Of a DNA stretch of 64,000 bases, positions 17,940 to 27,963 are shown piece by piece. Origin of the DNA: Geobacter sp. Lineage in GTDB: Bacteria; Desulfobacterota; Desulfuromonadia; Geobacterales; Pseudopelobacteraceae. Under the pieces are notes generated by a model. It saw nothing but the letters and a program-made list of their open reading frames with translations, did not search any database and was not told the DNA's origin. The stretch covers positions 248,001 through 312,000 of the forward strand of contig WKKS01000003.1 of the NCBI GenBank assembly GCA_009684515.1, given 5' to 3'. The translations under genes were made by a program, and so were the position numbers. The number at the start of each line of letters is the position of its first letter. The first letter of the stretch is position 1.

Positions 17940-18412
17940 AGTTTCTCCCCGGTTGCTGAATTTACACCAGGTCCTTTAGGTTCAATCGGCACGGAGTCAA
18001 GCCGCTTAACATCATCAGCAAAAAGTGCAATTGTAAGAATTGACGACGACTTTGACTTTATGTTTCCTAACTGTATAGTAATCCAGAGGTCAAGTTCAAG
18101 CTTATGTTGTAGACGTAAATATTGTTCTATCTTTCCCGCAATTTGATATGCGTTTAATACATCCTGCTCGCGATCTGTACGACCGGAATAACTGCATTCA
18201 AGTTTGACGATATTATCTTTTGATATTTTCCTGAGTTCCGGGACCAAACGATCAAACTGCGCGTACACGCTTTTGTCAATTCTGCTTTTGACCGGAATCA
18301 CTGCCAGCACCCTTGATGTTTCCAACGCTGTGTTCTGAGCTGAAGAGACACTGCTGAAAGAGGCGGCCAGCAGGATAATAACGGTATATATCCAGAGTTT
18401 GGAGGAATTCAT
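17936..18412 (-). CDS. Secreted protein of unknown function in the OmpA operon
   Basis: The ATG at 18412, one base after the OmpA-gene stop, starts a signal peptide (MNSSKLWIYTVIILLAASF, cleaved near SSA-QN). The 133 mature residues contain a basic/acidic helix-strand pattern (VLAVIPVKSRIDKSVYAQFDRLVPEL) and resemble a small alpha/beta domain acting on envelope partners. Translational coupling with the porin upstream and lipoprotein downstream suggests one complex. No family recognised. Confidence 0.6.
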   Translation of the reverse strand: MNSSKLWIYTVIILLAASFSSVSSAQNTALETSRVLAVIPVKSRIDKSVYAQFDRLVPELRKISKDNIVKLECSYSGRTDREQDVLNAYQIAGKIEQYLRLQHKLELDLWITIQLGNIKSKSSSILTIALFADDVKRLDSVPIEPKGPGVNSATGEKL

Positions 18413-18413
18413 A

Positions 18414-20024
18414 TCACTGGCCGTCCTTGGAAACCAGAAACAGGATTTCTGTGCGGCGGTTTTTGCGGCGACCTTCTGCAGTTTCATTATCTGAAATCGG
18501 GTTGGACTTGCCTAATCCCTTAATGAAGATTTTTGAGGGGTCCACTCCTTCGTGACTGATCAGATAAGTGGCTGCAGATATGGCCCGTTTCAGAGACAGA
18601 TCCATATTGTATGCAAGTGATCCAATTCCGTCGGTATGCCCGTCGATTTTAATGTAGAGCCACTTCTTGTCTTTTCTGATCTGTTCAGCTACCTCGGAAA
18701 GCATCTTCTTTCCTTCATCAGAAAGATTCCATTGATCGAAATCAAAAGTAACATCAGGAAATCTGAATCTGCGGTATACCGCCATGCGCTCGGGTAACAC
18801 TGTCGCCGCAGGGATGGAAACCTGAGATCCTTTAACATCAACGCCGTACAGTGGAGTGACCCCGCGAATGCGGTTCATGGTATAGTCTATCGCACTTGCT
18901 TCTCTGTCTTGTGTTTTCTGTGGCTGAAGGGAGATTTCCTCGTCACGTGACTTTAATGGTATCTCTACCGGAATGACCGGTGAAGTAAGGTTGGATGATG
19001 CCTGTTGCGGGGAGATGGTGATTTGACCATATGGCTTGATAATAACTTCTTCACTGTCCGGATCAACTTCAACCTCCATCTTGCTGACAGGGGAAGACTG
19101 GGCGGCGGAGGCTTTAAGAAGAAGGCTTGATATAGGAATGATTTTAAGCGGCTGAAGTGCTTCTTTTGTTTTGTCTTTCACAGTCAGTTTACGTCCTACT
19201 GAAGGAATTGGTTTTACATAAGAACCTACTCCCTGACAGGAACTCAAGCCAAAAACTAACTTCATATCGGGATCATGATCGCCGAAGCCTGTGCCTGCTG
19301 ATGCGTTAATTGTAAGGTGAGGAGATAGATAATACTGAATTCCTGCGGAAACTTCCATACTGTAGCCGGAATGGATACTTAATCTGCTGAGTGCCGGATT
19401 ATCCTCAACGAGGTATCGTTTAGTATTTCCGATAAATTCACCCAGCAACTTCATGCGAGGCATAAGCATGTAATCAAGACCGGCCCCGAACGTGATTGCA
19501 TCGTCCATCTTGGCGCCTGGTATCGCCCCCGGTATTAAGTAGCCTGCGGAAACATGTAATCCTAAGTCGCCCTGATTATACGAAGCTATCAGTTTTCCGG
19601 AAAGGTCAGTGGCACCATCAGTTATACGATTATCAGAAACATGTCTCTGACCTGATAAGTCAACTGCCATTTTGAAAATGGATGACCTGTCACCCAGAAA
19701 ACGAAGTTTTGTCCCGATATTAAGGGTTCCGATCCCTGATGCATCTTCATCACCGTTAAAAATGATGTTAGGGTACGCACCGTAAACTTCCCAGAAAGTA
19801 CCGATACCCATTGTTATTGATACTGGTACTATCATAGAGCTTTTCTTGTTTAAGCTGTTGTTTATCCCATAGCAAGACCACAAACCTACACAGATATTTC
19901 CTGAATCCAGGGTTTCAGCTGTAGGCATTTCAATAAGTCCGCTCGCACCAGACCGACCAGGGTTGGCAAATGCTGATACCGGCAACAAACAGGACAATAA
20001 GATGGCAATAAGGATATTTATCAT
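18414..20024 (-). CDS. OmpA-family outer-membrane protein with N-terminal barrel
   Basis: This 536-residue protein has a signal peptide (cleavage near AFA-NP), an N-terminal beta-barrel of about 280 residues beginning GRSGASGLIEMPTAETLDSG, a Ser/Pro/Gln-rich linker (about 300-390) and an OmpA C-terminal peptidoglycan-binding domain (VTFDFDQWNLSDEG, IDGHTDGIGSLAYN, RRKNRRTEILFLV). The barrel resembles other 'OmpA family' proteins of Geobacter-like bacteria. It should tie the outer membrane to the wall. The ribosome site is poor; it follows the IHF gene by 60 bp. Confidence 0.82.
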   Translation of the reverse strand: MINILIAILLSCLLPVSAFANPGRSGASGLIEMPTAETLDSGNICVGLWSCYGINNSLNKKSSMIVPVSITMGIGTFWEVYGAYPNIIFNGDEDASGIGTLNIGTKLRFLGDRSSIFKMAVDLSGQRHVSDNRITDGATDLSGKLIASYNQGDLGLHVSAGYLIPGAIPGAKMDDAITFGAGLDYMLMPRMKLLGEFIGNTKRYLVEDNPALSRLSIHSGYSMEVSAGIQYYLSPHLTINASAGTGFGDHDPDMKLVFGLSSCQGVGSYVKPIPSVGRKLTVKDKTKEALQPLKIIPISSLLLKASAAQSSPVSKMEVEVDPDSEEVIIKPYGQITISPQQASSNLTSPVIPVEIPLKSRDEEISLQPQKTQDREASAIDYTMNRIRGVTPLYGVDVKGSQVSIPAATVLPERMAVYRRFRFPDVTFDFDQWNLSDEGKKMLSEVAEQIRKDKKWLYIKIDGHTDGIGSLAYNMDLSLKRAISAATYLISHEGVDPSKIFIKGLGKSNPISDNETAEGRRKNRRTEILFLVSKDGQ

Positions 20025-20084
20025 AAAGAAATTATGAATCAGGTTCCATTTGTAGTCGTGATTTAATAAGGTGTTGAGACAGAT

Positions 20085-20360
20085 TCAGCCGAGAACCATT
20101 TCTTTCAGTTCCTTGCCGACTTTAAAAAAAGGAAGCTTCTTTGGACTCACTTTGATCGGTTCACCGGTTTTGGGGTTTCTACCCGTATAAGTGCCATAGT
20201 CCTTAATAACAAAACTACCCAGGCCGCGTATTTCTATGCGGTCCCCATTAATCATTGCTTCGGTCATGGAGGAAAATATCAGGTTTACAATCTCTTCGGC
20301 GCGTTTGTTGGGGATGTCTTTTTTAATGGCCAATTGTTCTACAAGTTCCGATTTATTCAT
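20085..20360 (-). CDS. ihfB: HU/IHF-family DNA-binding protein (integration host factor beta type)
   Basis: The ATG at 20360 (MNKSELVEQLA) has GGAGG five bases upstream; the TTG at 20372 overlaps that site. The 91-residue protein has the HU fold with GRNPKTGEPIKV, including the Pro that intercalates at DNA kinks, and RIEIRGLGSFVI. Residue pattern is nearer IhfB than HupB. It bends DNA and commonly assists sigma-54 promoters, one of which lies at 48937. Confidence 0.85.
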   Translation of the reverse strand: MNKSELVEQLAIKKDIPNKRAEEIVNLIFSSMTEAMINGDRIEIRGLGSFVIKDYGTYTGRNPKTGEPIKVSPKKLPFFKVGKELKEMVLG

Positions 20361-20414
20361 CACGACCTCCAATGTATAGCCATATTCGGCGTTAAAAGCA
20401 AACTGAAGTTCAAA

Positions 20415-21437
20415 CTAATGGCAACATTTGCCAAGATATTTCTTAAAAATAACAGCGGCATCATTTTGTCGATCGGTTAAAAGAAGTATGCCGTACATCT
20501 TTTCCGCAGCAGTGCGGGCATACGGAGTTGTCAGAAGCTGTGTGTACTGGTTGATAGCGCGTTCATGATCCCCGGTTGATTCCATGATTTCGGCACGCAT
20601 CAACATTGCTTCTCCAGGCATATACTCTTCGGCAACCATAGTATCAAGAACCTGCAAACATTCATCAAGTCTGCCACTTTCAATTAACAAAAGTGCTAGA
20701 TTGTACCAGGACAGAGTGTTTTTGCGATTGACCTGAATCGCTTTACGCAGAAGTTGTTCTGCGTCCTGATCGTTACCTAACCGATGAAGTATTTTACCGG
20801 TTTCACAGTAATAAATATCCTGATCGGTGATTCCGGCACATTTCTCCAAGTATGATAAAGCCTCTTCGTGCCTGTCCTGGCTAGTTGCGATATATGCGCA
20901 TGCAAAATCTTCGCCCAACTCGGAATAGCGCAGATACTGTTCAATCGGGAGCTGCCTGATCAGGAGGTCGTAATACTCCATAGGTGGCAAAGATTCGTCA
21001 TAATGCGGTGAATCAGAGCCATCTGAACCAGATACATGGGAGCATGAACTGCAATCAGATGCTTTGGCCTGTTCCTCGGGATTGTCGTCGGTCGCACAAC
21101 ACTGTTGGATAAGAACTTCCGCCTTTTCCCGTATGATGGCATCATAAGTCAGTGTTTTTACAAGTTCGAGGTTATCAATTGCCTTTCTAATCTCACCGCG
21201 TGTAAACGCGAACTCAGCTTCACTCAGATTCAACTCAGCCAATTTATAGTTGGCGGTTTCTATCCGCTTTTTCAATTTATCTGCTAAATCCTGACCTTCA
21301 GCCGAATTTGAACAACGTTGCAGGCCATCTTCATAACATGTCCTTGCGTCGAAAAATGATTCGGATTCAAGATGGCGGTCACCCTTTGCAAGTAAATCCA
21401 AAGGAGACTTGGAAAACAATTTAGATAGTATTTTCAC
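20415..21437 (-). CDS. Tetratricopeptide-repeat protein with a Cys-rich linker
   Basis: Start is a GTG at 21437 with AGAAAGG upstream. The 340 residues form TPR-like helix pairs: LAKGDRHLESESFFDARTCYEDGL at the N-terminus and at least three repeats from about 180 to 330 (EALSYLEKCAGI, AEQLLRKAIQVNRKN, SWYNLALLLIESGRLDEC). Between them is a polar linker with CC, C-S-S-C and His (CCATDD, SDCSSCSHVSG), and the protein ends KCCH. No signal peptide, so cytoplasmic. Adjacent to rlmD; partner unknown. Confidence 0.7.
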   Translation of the reverse strand: MKILSKLFSKSPLDLLAKGDRHLESESFFDARTCYEDGLQRCSNSAEGQDLADKLKKRIETANYKLAELNLSEAEFAFTRGEIRKAIDNLELVKTLTYDAIIREKAEVLIQQCCATDDNPEEQAKASDCSSCSHVSGSDGSDSPHYDESLPPMEYYDLLIRQLPIEQYLRYSELGEDFACAYIATSQDRHEEALSYLEKCAGITDQDIYYCETGKILHRLGNDQDAEQLLRKAIQVNRKNTLSWYNLALLLIESGRLDECLQVLDTMVAEEYMPGEAMLMRAEIMESTGDHERAINQYTQLLTTPYARTAAEKMYGILLLTDRQNDAAVIFKKYLGKCCH

Positions 21438-21450
21438 TGTATAACCTTTC

Positions 21451-22764
21451 TTATTTTTTGATTAGCAATGTGACGCTTTCGAGGTGGAAAGTCTGAGGAA
21501 ACATATCCAATGGTATCGATTCGACAACTCGGTAACCATGGGTTTCAAGCTGGCCGCAATCCCTGGCTAGAGTACCGGGATCACAAGAAACGTAGATTAT
21601 TTTAGCTGGATTCAGGCGGGCAATATCGGAAACAACATCTCCGGCACCGTTTCGAGGAGGGTCAAGCAGAACAACATCAAACGAGTGGTTGTCGAAAAGC
21701 AGGCGCTCAATAGCCTTTTTGACGTCGGAACATTCAAACTCGATATTGGATACCAGATTGTGTTCCTTATTGCGGCGGGCAGACTGAATAGAGTTGGCTG
21801 AACCTTCAATGCCGAATACAGATGCGACATCAAAAGACAGGGGAATTGAAAAATTACCATTACCACAATACAGATCAAGTAGACGATCAGTCGTTTTGAA
21901 GTCAGCAAATCGCCTGATGATGGAGAGGATGGCAACATTTTGTGACTGGTTTATCTGTGCAAATCCTCCGGGGGTGTATGAAAGGAAAATCGGATTTAGA
22001 TTACTGTCCGAGTTCGGCATACTATAGTCGATTCTGGCGTTGCCCCATATCATTTCAGGTTTTGAATCTTTGCCACGCTGAAGAAACAGACCGGTGCAAG
22101 AACCGAAGTTTCCTGAACTATTATCGAGAAAAGATTTGATCAATTTTATGCTGTTGCCGGTATAGTGAATCACCGCCACCGCCAAATGTTCGCCAACATC
22201 CACACTGATCTGCTCAATATGTTCGAGGTCCGAAAAGTTTTTGAGAGCCGAACGGAAACGACTTAGAATCTCATTTACCCTGGGCATCGCAATCGGACAG
22301 CCAGTAACTGCGTCTTCAACGACATGAGAACCTGTGCGGTAAAAACCGATGCACAGTTTTCCACCTTTGTAAGACACTTTGAATTGAACTCGACTGCGAT
22401 AACCATACTGCAACGGAGAAGCGGCCGTTTCTCCGACTCGATCACCTTCCACCCTGGCACCGCGCCAAAGAGTTTCGATAAAAATCTGGAGTTTCTGCTC
22501 GAGTTGAACCTGATATTTTACGTGCTGCCAGTTGCAACCGCCGCATGAACCGAAAATCGGGCATAGCGGTTCGACACGATCCAATGATGGTTGCAGGTTC
22601 TCAATGATTTCAGCAGTGCTATATGACTTTTTCTGAACTGTCATACGAAGACTGACCTGATCACCAGGGCAACTGAACGGTACAAAACAGACCTTGCCTT
22701 CAATCCGGCAGACTCCACTGCCACCGTATGAAAGCTTGTCAATCGTGGCAATCGTTGATGTCAT
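21451..22764 (-). CDS. rlmD: 23S rRNA (uracil-C5)-methyltransferase, RlmD/RumA type
   Basis: This 437-residue enzyme has an N-terminal TRAM domain (TIDKLSYGGSGVCRIEGK), an iron-sulfur cluster motif (CPIFGSCGGC with a later Cys in VTGCPIA), the SAM site LLDLYCGNGNFSIPL, and the catalytic Cys in YVSCDPGTLARD with LLDPPRNGAGD. These match RlmD, which forms m5U1939; without a search RlmCD is an alternative. It overlaps the upstream small gene by ATGA. Confidence 0.88.
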   Translation of the reverse strand: MTSTIATIDKLSYGGSGVCRIEGKVCFVPFSCPGDQVSLRMTVQKKSYSTAEIIENLQPSLDRVEPLCPIFGSCGGCNWQHVKYQVQLEQKLQIFIETLWRGARVEGDRVGETAASPLQYGYRSRVQFKVSYKGGKLCIGFYRTGSHVVEDAVTGCPIAMPRVNEILSRFRSALKNFSDLEHIEQISVDVGEHLAVAVIHYTGNSIKLIKSFLDNSSGNFGSCTGLFLQRGKDSKPEMIWGNARIDYSMPNSDSNLNPIFLSYTPGGFAQINQSQNVAILSIIRRFADFKTTDRLLDLYCGNGNFSIPLSFDVASVFGIEGSANSIQSARRNKEHNLVSNIEFECSDVKKAIERLLFDNHSFDVVLLDPPRNGAGDVVSDIARLNPAKIIYVSCDPGTLARDCGQLETHGYRVVESIPLDMFPQTFHLESVTLLIKK

Positions 22765-23159
22765 GCTTGAAACACCCTGTCGGCAAACATATTAGCAGGC
22801 TTGCCATTAAAGATTCTGTATTCGGTTCTTACAAACTTGCGTTCAAAATCGGGCGATGACAAGTAGCCGACCGTGGTGGTGTTGAATGCTTCAAGCAGCT
22901 GATCCCGAACGGCAACCACATCCGACTCAGGCACAGCCATCTTCTCAAGAAGCCGCTCAAAGCGCACTGAATCACCGAGCTTATTACAGGCATCCAGAAA
23001 TTCTGATTCATTGTCGAAATGATCCTTAACGATCGGTACGTTGCACCGCGCCAGGATCCTGACATGATAATACCCGCCAAAATAATGCCGGGTTTCATCG
23101 CTTAAAGTGATACAAAGCCCCGATTTCAGACTGATTGTTTGAATAATGTTTGATGCCAT
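22761..23159 (-). CDS. Conserved-looking protein of unknown function
   Basis: This 132-residue soluble protein starts on the last base of the creatininase-family gene and overlaps rlmD by 4 bp. It has a strand-rich N-terminal half (QTISLKSGLCITLSDETRHYFGGYYHVRI) and a helical C-terminal half (FERLLEKMAVPESDVVAVRDQLLEAF). The tight coupling and normal codon use support a real gene. Family not recognised. Confidence 0.65.
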   Translation of the reverse strand: MASNIIQTISLKSGLCITLSDETRHYFGGYYHVRILARCNVPIVKDHFDNESEFLDACNKLGDSVRFERLLEKMAVPESDVVAVRDQLLEAFNTTTVGYLSSPDFERKFVRTEYRIFNGKPANMFADRVFQA

Positions 23160-23878
23160 TAGTAAGTATGCTCCTCAATATTCCGGATTAAATCCAGTAA
23201 ACCACCGACTACAGCTTCTTCAATGAGGGCGCCTTTTTCTGCAGAGGCCTTGCCAGGGTCACCCCAGACACCGCCTGGCCAGTATCGTCGTTTGTCCCGC
23301 ACCAGAATTCCTGCAGGGAACGAAGGATATTCGGCGGGAGCCGTGCCTTTTACCAGATGTGGATGGGAATGCATGATCCTTGATGTTTCTATCTCTCCGG
23401 CATGACAATCGCCGGGGGTCTCAATCAGATTTTCCCCCCGCTCCCGAGCCAGAACAAATTCGGTTACAACTGCAACCGAAATATCTTCGTAAAGCGTGAT
23501 AAGCTCTTCCCCGGCCTCCTGTAGAGCCATTCCGTGGGCACCACCGGCATGGCCGCTGATTGCAATAAAATTCCGAAGCCCCTGTTCGCGCAAGGACTTT
23601 ACGATATCTGTAAAAAGCAGCTTGAGAGTGGTTGTGGATATCGAGATCGTGCCAGGATGACGGCACGAGGAACGGCAATTACCGTAGTGTATTGGCGGGG
23701 CTATAAAGATTGGGACATGTTCTGCGGCTTTAACGCAAACCTGATATGCTTCTAAAGTGTCGGTAGAAAGCGGGAGGTGCGGGCCATGTTCCTCCACAGA
23801 GCCGAAAGGAATCAAGACTGTTTTGGTTGCAGCAAGCCCGGCCTCGAATTCCGGCATTGTCATGTCTGATATGATCAC
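23159..23878 (-). CDS. Creatininase-family amidohydrolase
   Basis: This 239-residue protein shows the creatininase fold: IPFGSVEEHGPHLPLSTDTL with metal-binding Glu, His and Asp, NFIAISGHAGGAHGMAL with a metal His, and GDCHAGEIETSRIMH with His and Glu. Family members cleave cyclic amides or N-formylamide-like bonds, including flavin and mycofactocin precursor steps. A GTG at 23878 overlaps the queE stop (GTGA) and has GGGAG before it. Its substrate is unknown; embedding after queD-queE could mean a pterin or deazapurine intermediate. Confidence 0.8.
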   Translation of the reverse strand: MIISDMTMPEFEAGLAATKTVLIPFGSVEEHGPHLPLSTDTLEAYQVCVKAAEHVPIFIAPPIHYGNCRSSCRHPGTISISTTTLKLLFTDIVKSLREQGLRNFIAISGHAGGAHGMALQEAGEELITLYEDISVAVVTEFVLARERGENLIETPGDCHAGEIETSRIMHSHPHLVKGTAPAEYPSFPAGILVRDKRRYWPGGVWGDPGKASAEKGALIEEAVVGGLLDLIRNIEEHTY

Positions 23879-24624
23879 AAAGCTCCCAGCAATTTATGCA
23901 TCTGAGGAATAACCCTGACGTCCGGCAAGCGTGAGGAGGCCAACTCCTGAAGTTTTAAGAGATGATGAACCTTTATGCCGATACTGCCGTCACACAACGT
24001 TAGTGGCTGCAGGAAAAGGGGTGTATTTCTGTCCACCATTGAGATGATTTCACAAACCCTATTGATTTCATCCGGATCGGTTAAATCTCCTATAACAATC
24101 TTCACAGAAACATTAGATCCTTGGGCTTCACGCAGAAAAAGGGAGTGTATATCCCAAAGCTGTTCGGTGCAACCAGCAGTGGATGGAAGCTTCATATCCA
24201 TGCTGACATAGTCGAGATGCTGTTTTATCTGGCTGAGCGCCAATTGCATGGTCCCGTTTGTTTCAAGATGGATCGGCAATATTTTACGAACTTCCGGCAT
24301 CAACATGGCCAGAGAATCGGCATACAGCAGAGGTTCACCACCGGTAAAACTGATAGAATGATGCGCCCCCGGCAGTTGTTTATGCCAATCGGCTATTATA
24401 TCGACCACCCTTTGCAAAGGCATTGGTTGAGGGATATTGATTAACTCAGACGAACCGGGCCTGGATTCAATTTTTCCATTGTCAGATCTCTTGAACTCGG
24501 TGTCGCAATAAAGGCAGTCAAGGTTGCACTCGGTCAACCTTACAAAAATCTGGCGCCGACCGGCAAGAATTCCTTCCCCCTGAATGGATGAAAACAGCTC
24601 GCTGATGTAGATCGATTCACTCAT
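23875..24624 (-). CDS. queE: 7-carboxy-7-deazaguanine synthase (radical SAM)
   Basis: This 249-residue radical SAM enzyme has the cluster motif CNLDCLYC (C-x3-C-x2-C), preceded by SSIQGEGILAGRRQIFVRL, the substrate-entry block typical of QueE, and SFTGGEPLLY for SAM binding. It converts 6-carboxytetrahydropterin to CDG in queuosine/preQ0 synthesis. It overlaps queD by 8 bp. Confidence 0.93.
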   Translation of the reverse strand: MSESIYISELFSSIQGEGILAGRRQIFVRLTECNLDCLYCDTEFKRSDNGKIESRPGSSELINIPQPMPLQRVVDIIADWHKQLPGAHHSISFTGGEPLLYADSLAMLMPEVRKILPIHLETNGTMQLALSQIKQHLDYVSMDMKLPSTAGCTEQLWDIHSLFLREAQGSNVSVKIVIGDLTDPDEINRVCEIISMVDRNTPLFLQPLTLCDGSIGIKVHHLLKLQELASSRLPDVRVIPQMHKLLGAL

Positions 24625-24985
24625 AGTAACGGGCGGAGGCGTTATCAGATTCCCAAACGGTTATTGATTCGACCTTGATATTATCATTGTTCATCTTTTC
24701 TGAAATTCGATCATACAAATACTTGGCAATGTACTCCGACGATGGAGATGCATCTTTAAAAGCCGGATTCTCGTTCAGATATTTATGATCAAGTTCATTT
24801 ATTATGGCACCCGCGTCGCGTTTCAAAATTTTGAAATCAATTCCAAGACCCGATTTGTCAAGTTCGCGGGCTGTTACCGATACATCAACTTTCCAGTTGT
24901 GCCCGTGCAGATTTTCACAATCCCCATGGTAATTAATCAGGTTGTGTGCAGCCGCAAAGCTTGTTTTAATTGTCAGTAAGTACAT
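24617..24985 (-). CDS. queD: 6-carboxy-5,6,7,8-tetrahydropterin synthase
   Basis: This 122-residue T-fold enzyme has zinc-binding His residues in FAAAHNLINY and HGHNWKV and a catalytic Cys in GDCENLHGH, the QueD variant of 6-pyruvoyl-tetrahydropterin synthase. LDHKYLNENPAF and ITVWESDNASARYYE complete the pattern. Start at 24985 has GAGGAG. It heads the queD-queE-creatininase-unknown-rlmD run of overlapping genes. Confidence 0.94.
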   Translation of the reverse strand: MYLLTIKTSFAAAHNLINYHGDCENLHGHNWKVDVSVTARELDKSGLGIDFKILKRDAGAIINELDHKYLNENPAFKDASPSSEYIAKYLYDRISEKMNNDNIKVESITVWESDNASARYYE

Positions 24986-25046
24986 ATCTGAAACTCCTCA
25001 TGTAGAGATTAATTTAAGTTTGATCCTATCTCCGCGAATATTACAC

Positions 25047-25078
25047 AAAAATATGGGCAACCACAAGGGTTGCCCATA
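25047..25078 (-). terminator. Intrinsic terminator of metY
   Basis: On the minus strand an 11-bp stem TATGGGCAACC / GGTTGCCCATA with a 5-nt loop is followed by TTTTTG, 26 bp after the metY stop. Confidence 0.88.
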
Positions 25079-25103
25079 GATACCTTTATAAATGCGTGAG
25101 TTT

Positions 25104-26417
<1,314 letters not shown>

Positions 26418-26429
26418 TCATCTTCTGAA

Positions 26430-26456
26430 ACTATAATCCTCACCCAAACAAGTCAA
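26430..26456 (-). promoter_or_regulatory. Candidate sigma-70 promoter of metY
   Basis: On the minus strand TTGACT (26456-26451) and TATAGT (26435-26430) are separated by 15 bp, slightly short; CTTGAC gives 16 bp. They lie 40 bp before the metY start. Confidence 0.45.
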
Positions 26457-26541
26457 GTTTATTTTGATAAAACACCCAAATTGAAGAGATAATTGCAAAT
26501 AAGAGCTGTAACATGCTGAATACACGGCAGAACTGCCTGTT

Positions 26542-26946
26542 TCAACTTTTAATAATCGGAGTGTTTTTGCGATAAACCATTCCCTGAAAAAGAGCAACAA
26601 TCTCTCCGGTTTCATCGGTAACATTCACTTGATATGATGCCAGTTTTTTGTTTGAAGCCTGCTCTCTGGCTTCGGCGTACAGGACGCCGCCGGTGGCGGC
26701 TTTCACAAACGAAATACTGGTGTTAATCCCCATTGCCAAACTGCCGTGGGAATTTGAAGCTACAGCAAAGACAAAATCCGCCAGAGTAAAGATCGCTCCG
26801 CCATGCACCGTTCTGGCACCATTAAAATGGTATGATTGGATCATCATGCTGGCTTTAGCCGTACCAGAAGCGACTTCGAGCAACTCTATACCGGCATGCT
26901 TGGCAAACAGGTCATTTTCTGAGAAAAATTCTTTAATGGTCTTCAT
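26542..26946 (-). CDS. Hotdog-fold acyl-CoA thioesterase, PaaI family
   Basis: The ATG at 26946 (MKTIKEFFSENDLFAKH) is used; the in-frame TTG six bases upstream is less likely. The 134-residue protein has the PaaI/hotdog core FNGARTVHGGAIFTLADFVFAVASN, with the HGG motif and catalytic Asp, and the final strand GEIVALFQGMVYRK. It hydrolyses acyl- or aroyl-CoA thioesters. Last gene of the tsaD operon, 18 bp after a membrane protein. Confidence 0.85.
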   Translation of the reverse strand: MKTIKEFFSENDLFAKHAGIELLEVASGTAKASMMIQSYHFNGARTVHGGAIFTLADFVFAVASNSHGSLAMGINTSISFVKAATGGVLYAEAREQASNKKLASYQVNVTDETGEIVALFQGMVYRKNTPIIKS

Positions 26947-26964
26947 GGTCAACCTTATTTGAAA

Positions 26965-27330
26965 TTATATTGTGATGGTTTCACCAGGACGAAGTCGTTG
27001 TTGTTTAAAATCGGCTGGAGTATTAAATGACGATGCGAGCAGATAGAAGAAAAGCAGGATCAATCCCGTTATCAACAGAAATATCGGTAAAATACGAACC
27101 GACTCATCCCGTTTTTCATGGGGCAGGACTAAACCGAAGGCCGCCAGTACGACTCCATAGCCACCTATCGCGGCTGCCCAGAAAATCCCCAAACTGTAAA
27201 TACGATTTTCGGATGCAATCGACAGGGAAAATAGTTCAGACAGATTGCCATGATAAAAACTGGCCAGAATGATGAGAATCAAAGCCGCCATTACCAGACG
27301 CATACCGTTTCGGACTGTACGTTTACGCAT
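26965..27330 (-). CDS. Small membrane protein of unknown function
   Basis: This 121-residue protein has three predicted transmembrane helices (about residues 10-27, 45-69 and 82-101), a basic N-terminus (MRKRTVRNGMR) and a polar tail. It sits 24 bp after the tsaC/yciO stop and 18 bp before the thioesterase gene. No family recognised. Confidence 0.6.
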   Translation of the reverse strand: MRKRTVRNGMRLVMAALILIILASFYHGNLSELFSLSIASENRIYSLGIFWAAAIGGYGVVLAAFGLVLPHEKRDESVRILPIFLLITGLILLFFYLLASSFNTPADFKQQRLRPGETITI

Positions 27331-27354
27331 TGGTCAGCTCCGCAGCCGCAACAA

Positions 27355-27963
27355 TTAAACGCACCATGAAACGTCACCCAGTCCCAGCCGCAAAACCTCC
27401 GGTTTATCGTTGATCAAGCTCACGACGGAACTGACATCAGTTGCCAGAATACCGCCATCTAGTATGAAGTCCAGCTGATCCCCGAATGTCTCGGAGATAA
27501 TATGCGGATCTCCGACCGGTTCCTCTCCCGACAGGTTGGCACTGGTGGTTATAATCGGGTTGCCAAGAGCCGTAACAAGGTCAAGACAGATCCGGTTGTC
27601 CGGGATTCTAATGCCGACTGTTTTCTGACGGGTCAAGAGCAGGTCTGGAACCTCGCGGGTCGCTTCCAGGACGAAAGTGTATGGTCCCGGAAGAAACTTT
27701 TTCAGATTTTTGAAGGCCGAATTGCTGACTTTAGCGTAATGGGAAATCTCGGACAATGATGAACAGATAATTGAAAACGGTTTGCGGCGATCACGCATCT
27801 TCATCTGATAAATGCGTTCAATGCTTTTCTTGCAGTAAATCGAACAACCGATGCCATAAGTGGTATCAGTTGGATAGGCTATCACCTTGCCGTCTTTCAG
27901 GCTTTCTGAAATTCGGGAGATATGGCGCTTTTGCGGATGTTCGGGATGGATTTCAATAATCAT
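27355..27963 (-). CDS. L-threonylcarbamoyladenylate synthase-like protein (Sua5/YciO/YrdC family)
   Basis: The ATG at 27963 (MIIEIHPEHPQKRHISRI) follows AGAGGG and overlaps rmuC by 11 bp; the longer frame from 28020 lies inside rmuC. The 202 residues have the family core VIAYPTDTTYGIGCSI, KPFSIICSSLSEISHYA, LPGPYTFVLEAT and IITTSANLSGEEPV. The N-terminus and end (GLGDV) resemble YciO, but the S-x-N motif (TSANLSG) expected of active TsaC is present. It could make the TC-AMP intermediate of t6A used by TsaD, encoded upstream in the same operon. Confidence 0.8.
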   Translation of the reverse strand: MIIEIHPEHPQKRHISRISESLKDGKVIAYPTDTTYGIGCSIYCKKSIERIYQMKMRDRRKPFSIICSSLSEISHYAKVSNSAFKNLKKFLPGPYTFVLEATREVPDLLLTRQKTVGIRIPDNRICLDLVTALGNPIITTSANLSGEEPVGDPHIISETFGDQLDFILDGGILATDVSSVVSLINDKPEVLRLGLGDVSWCV

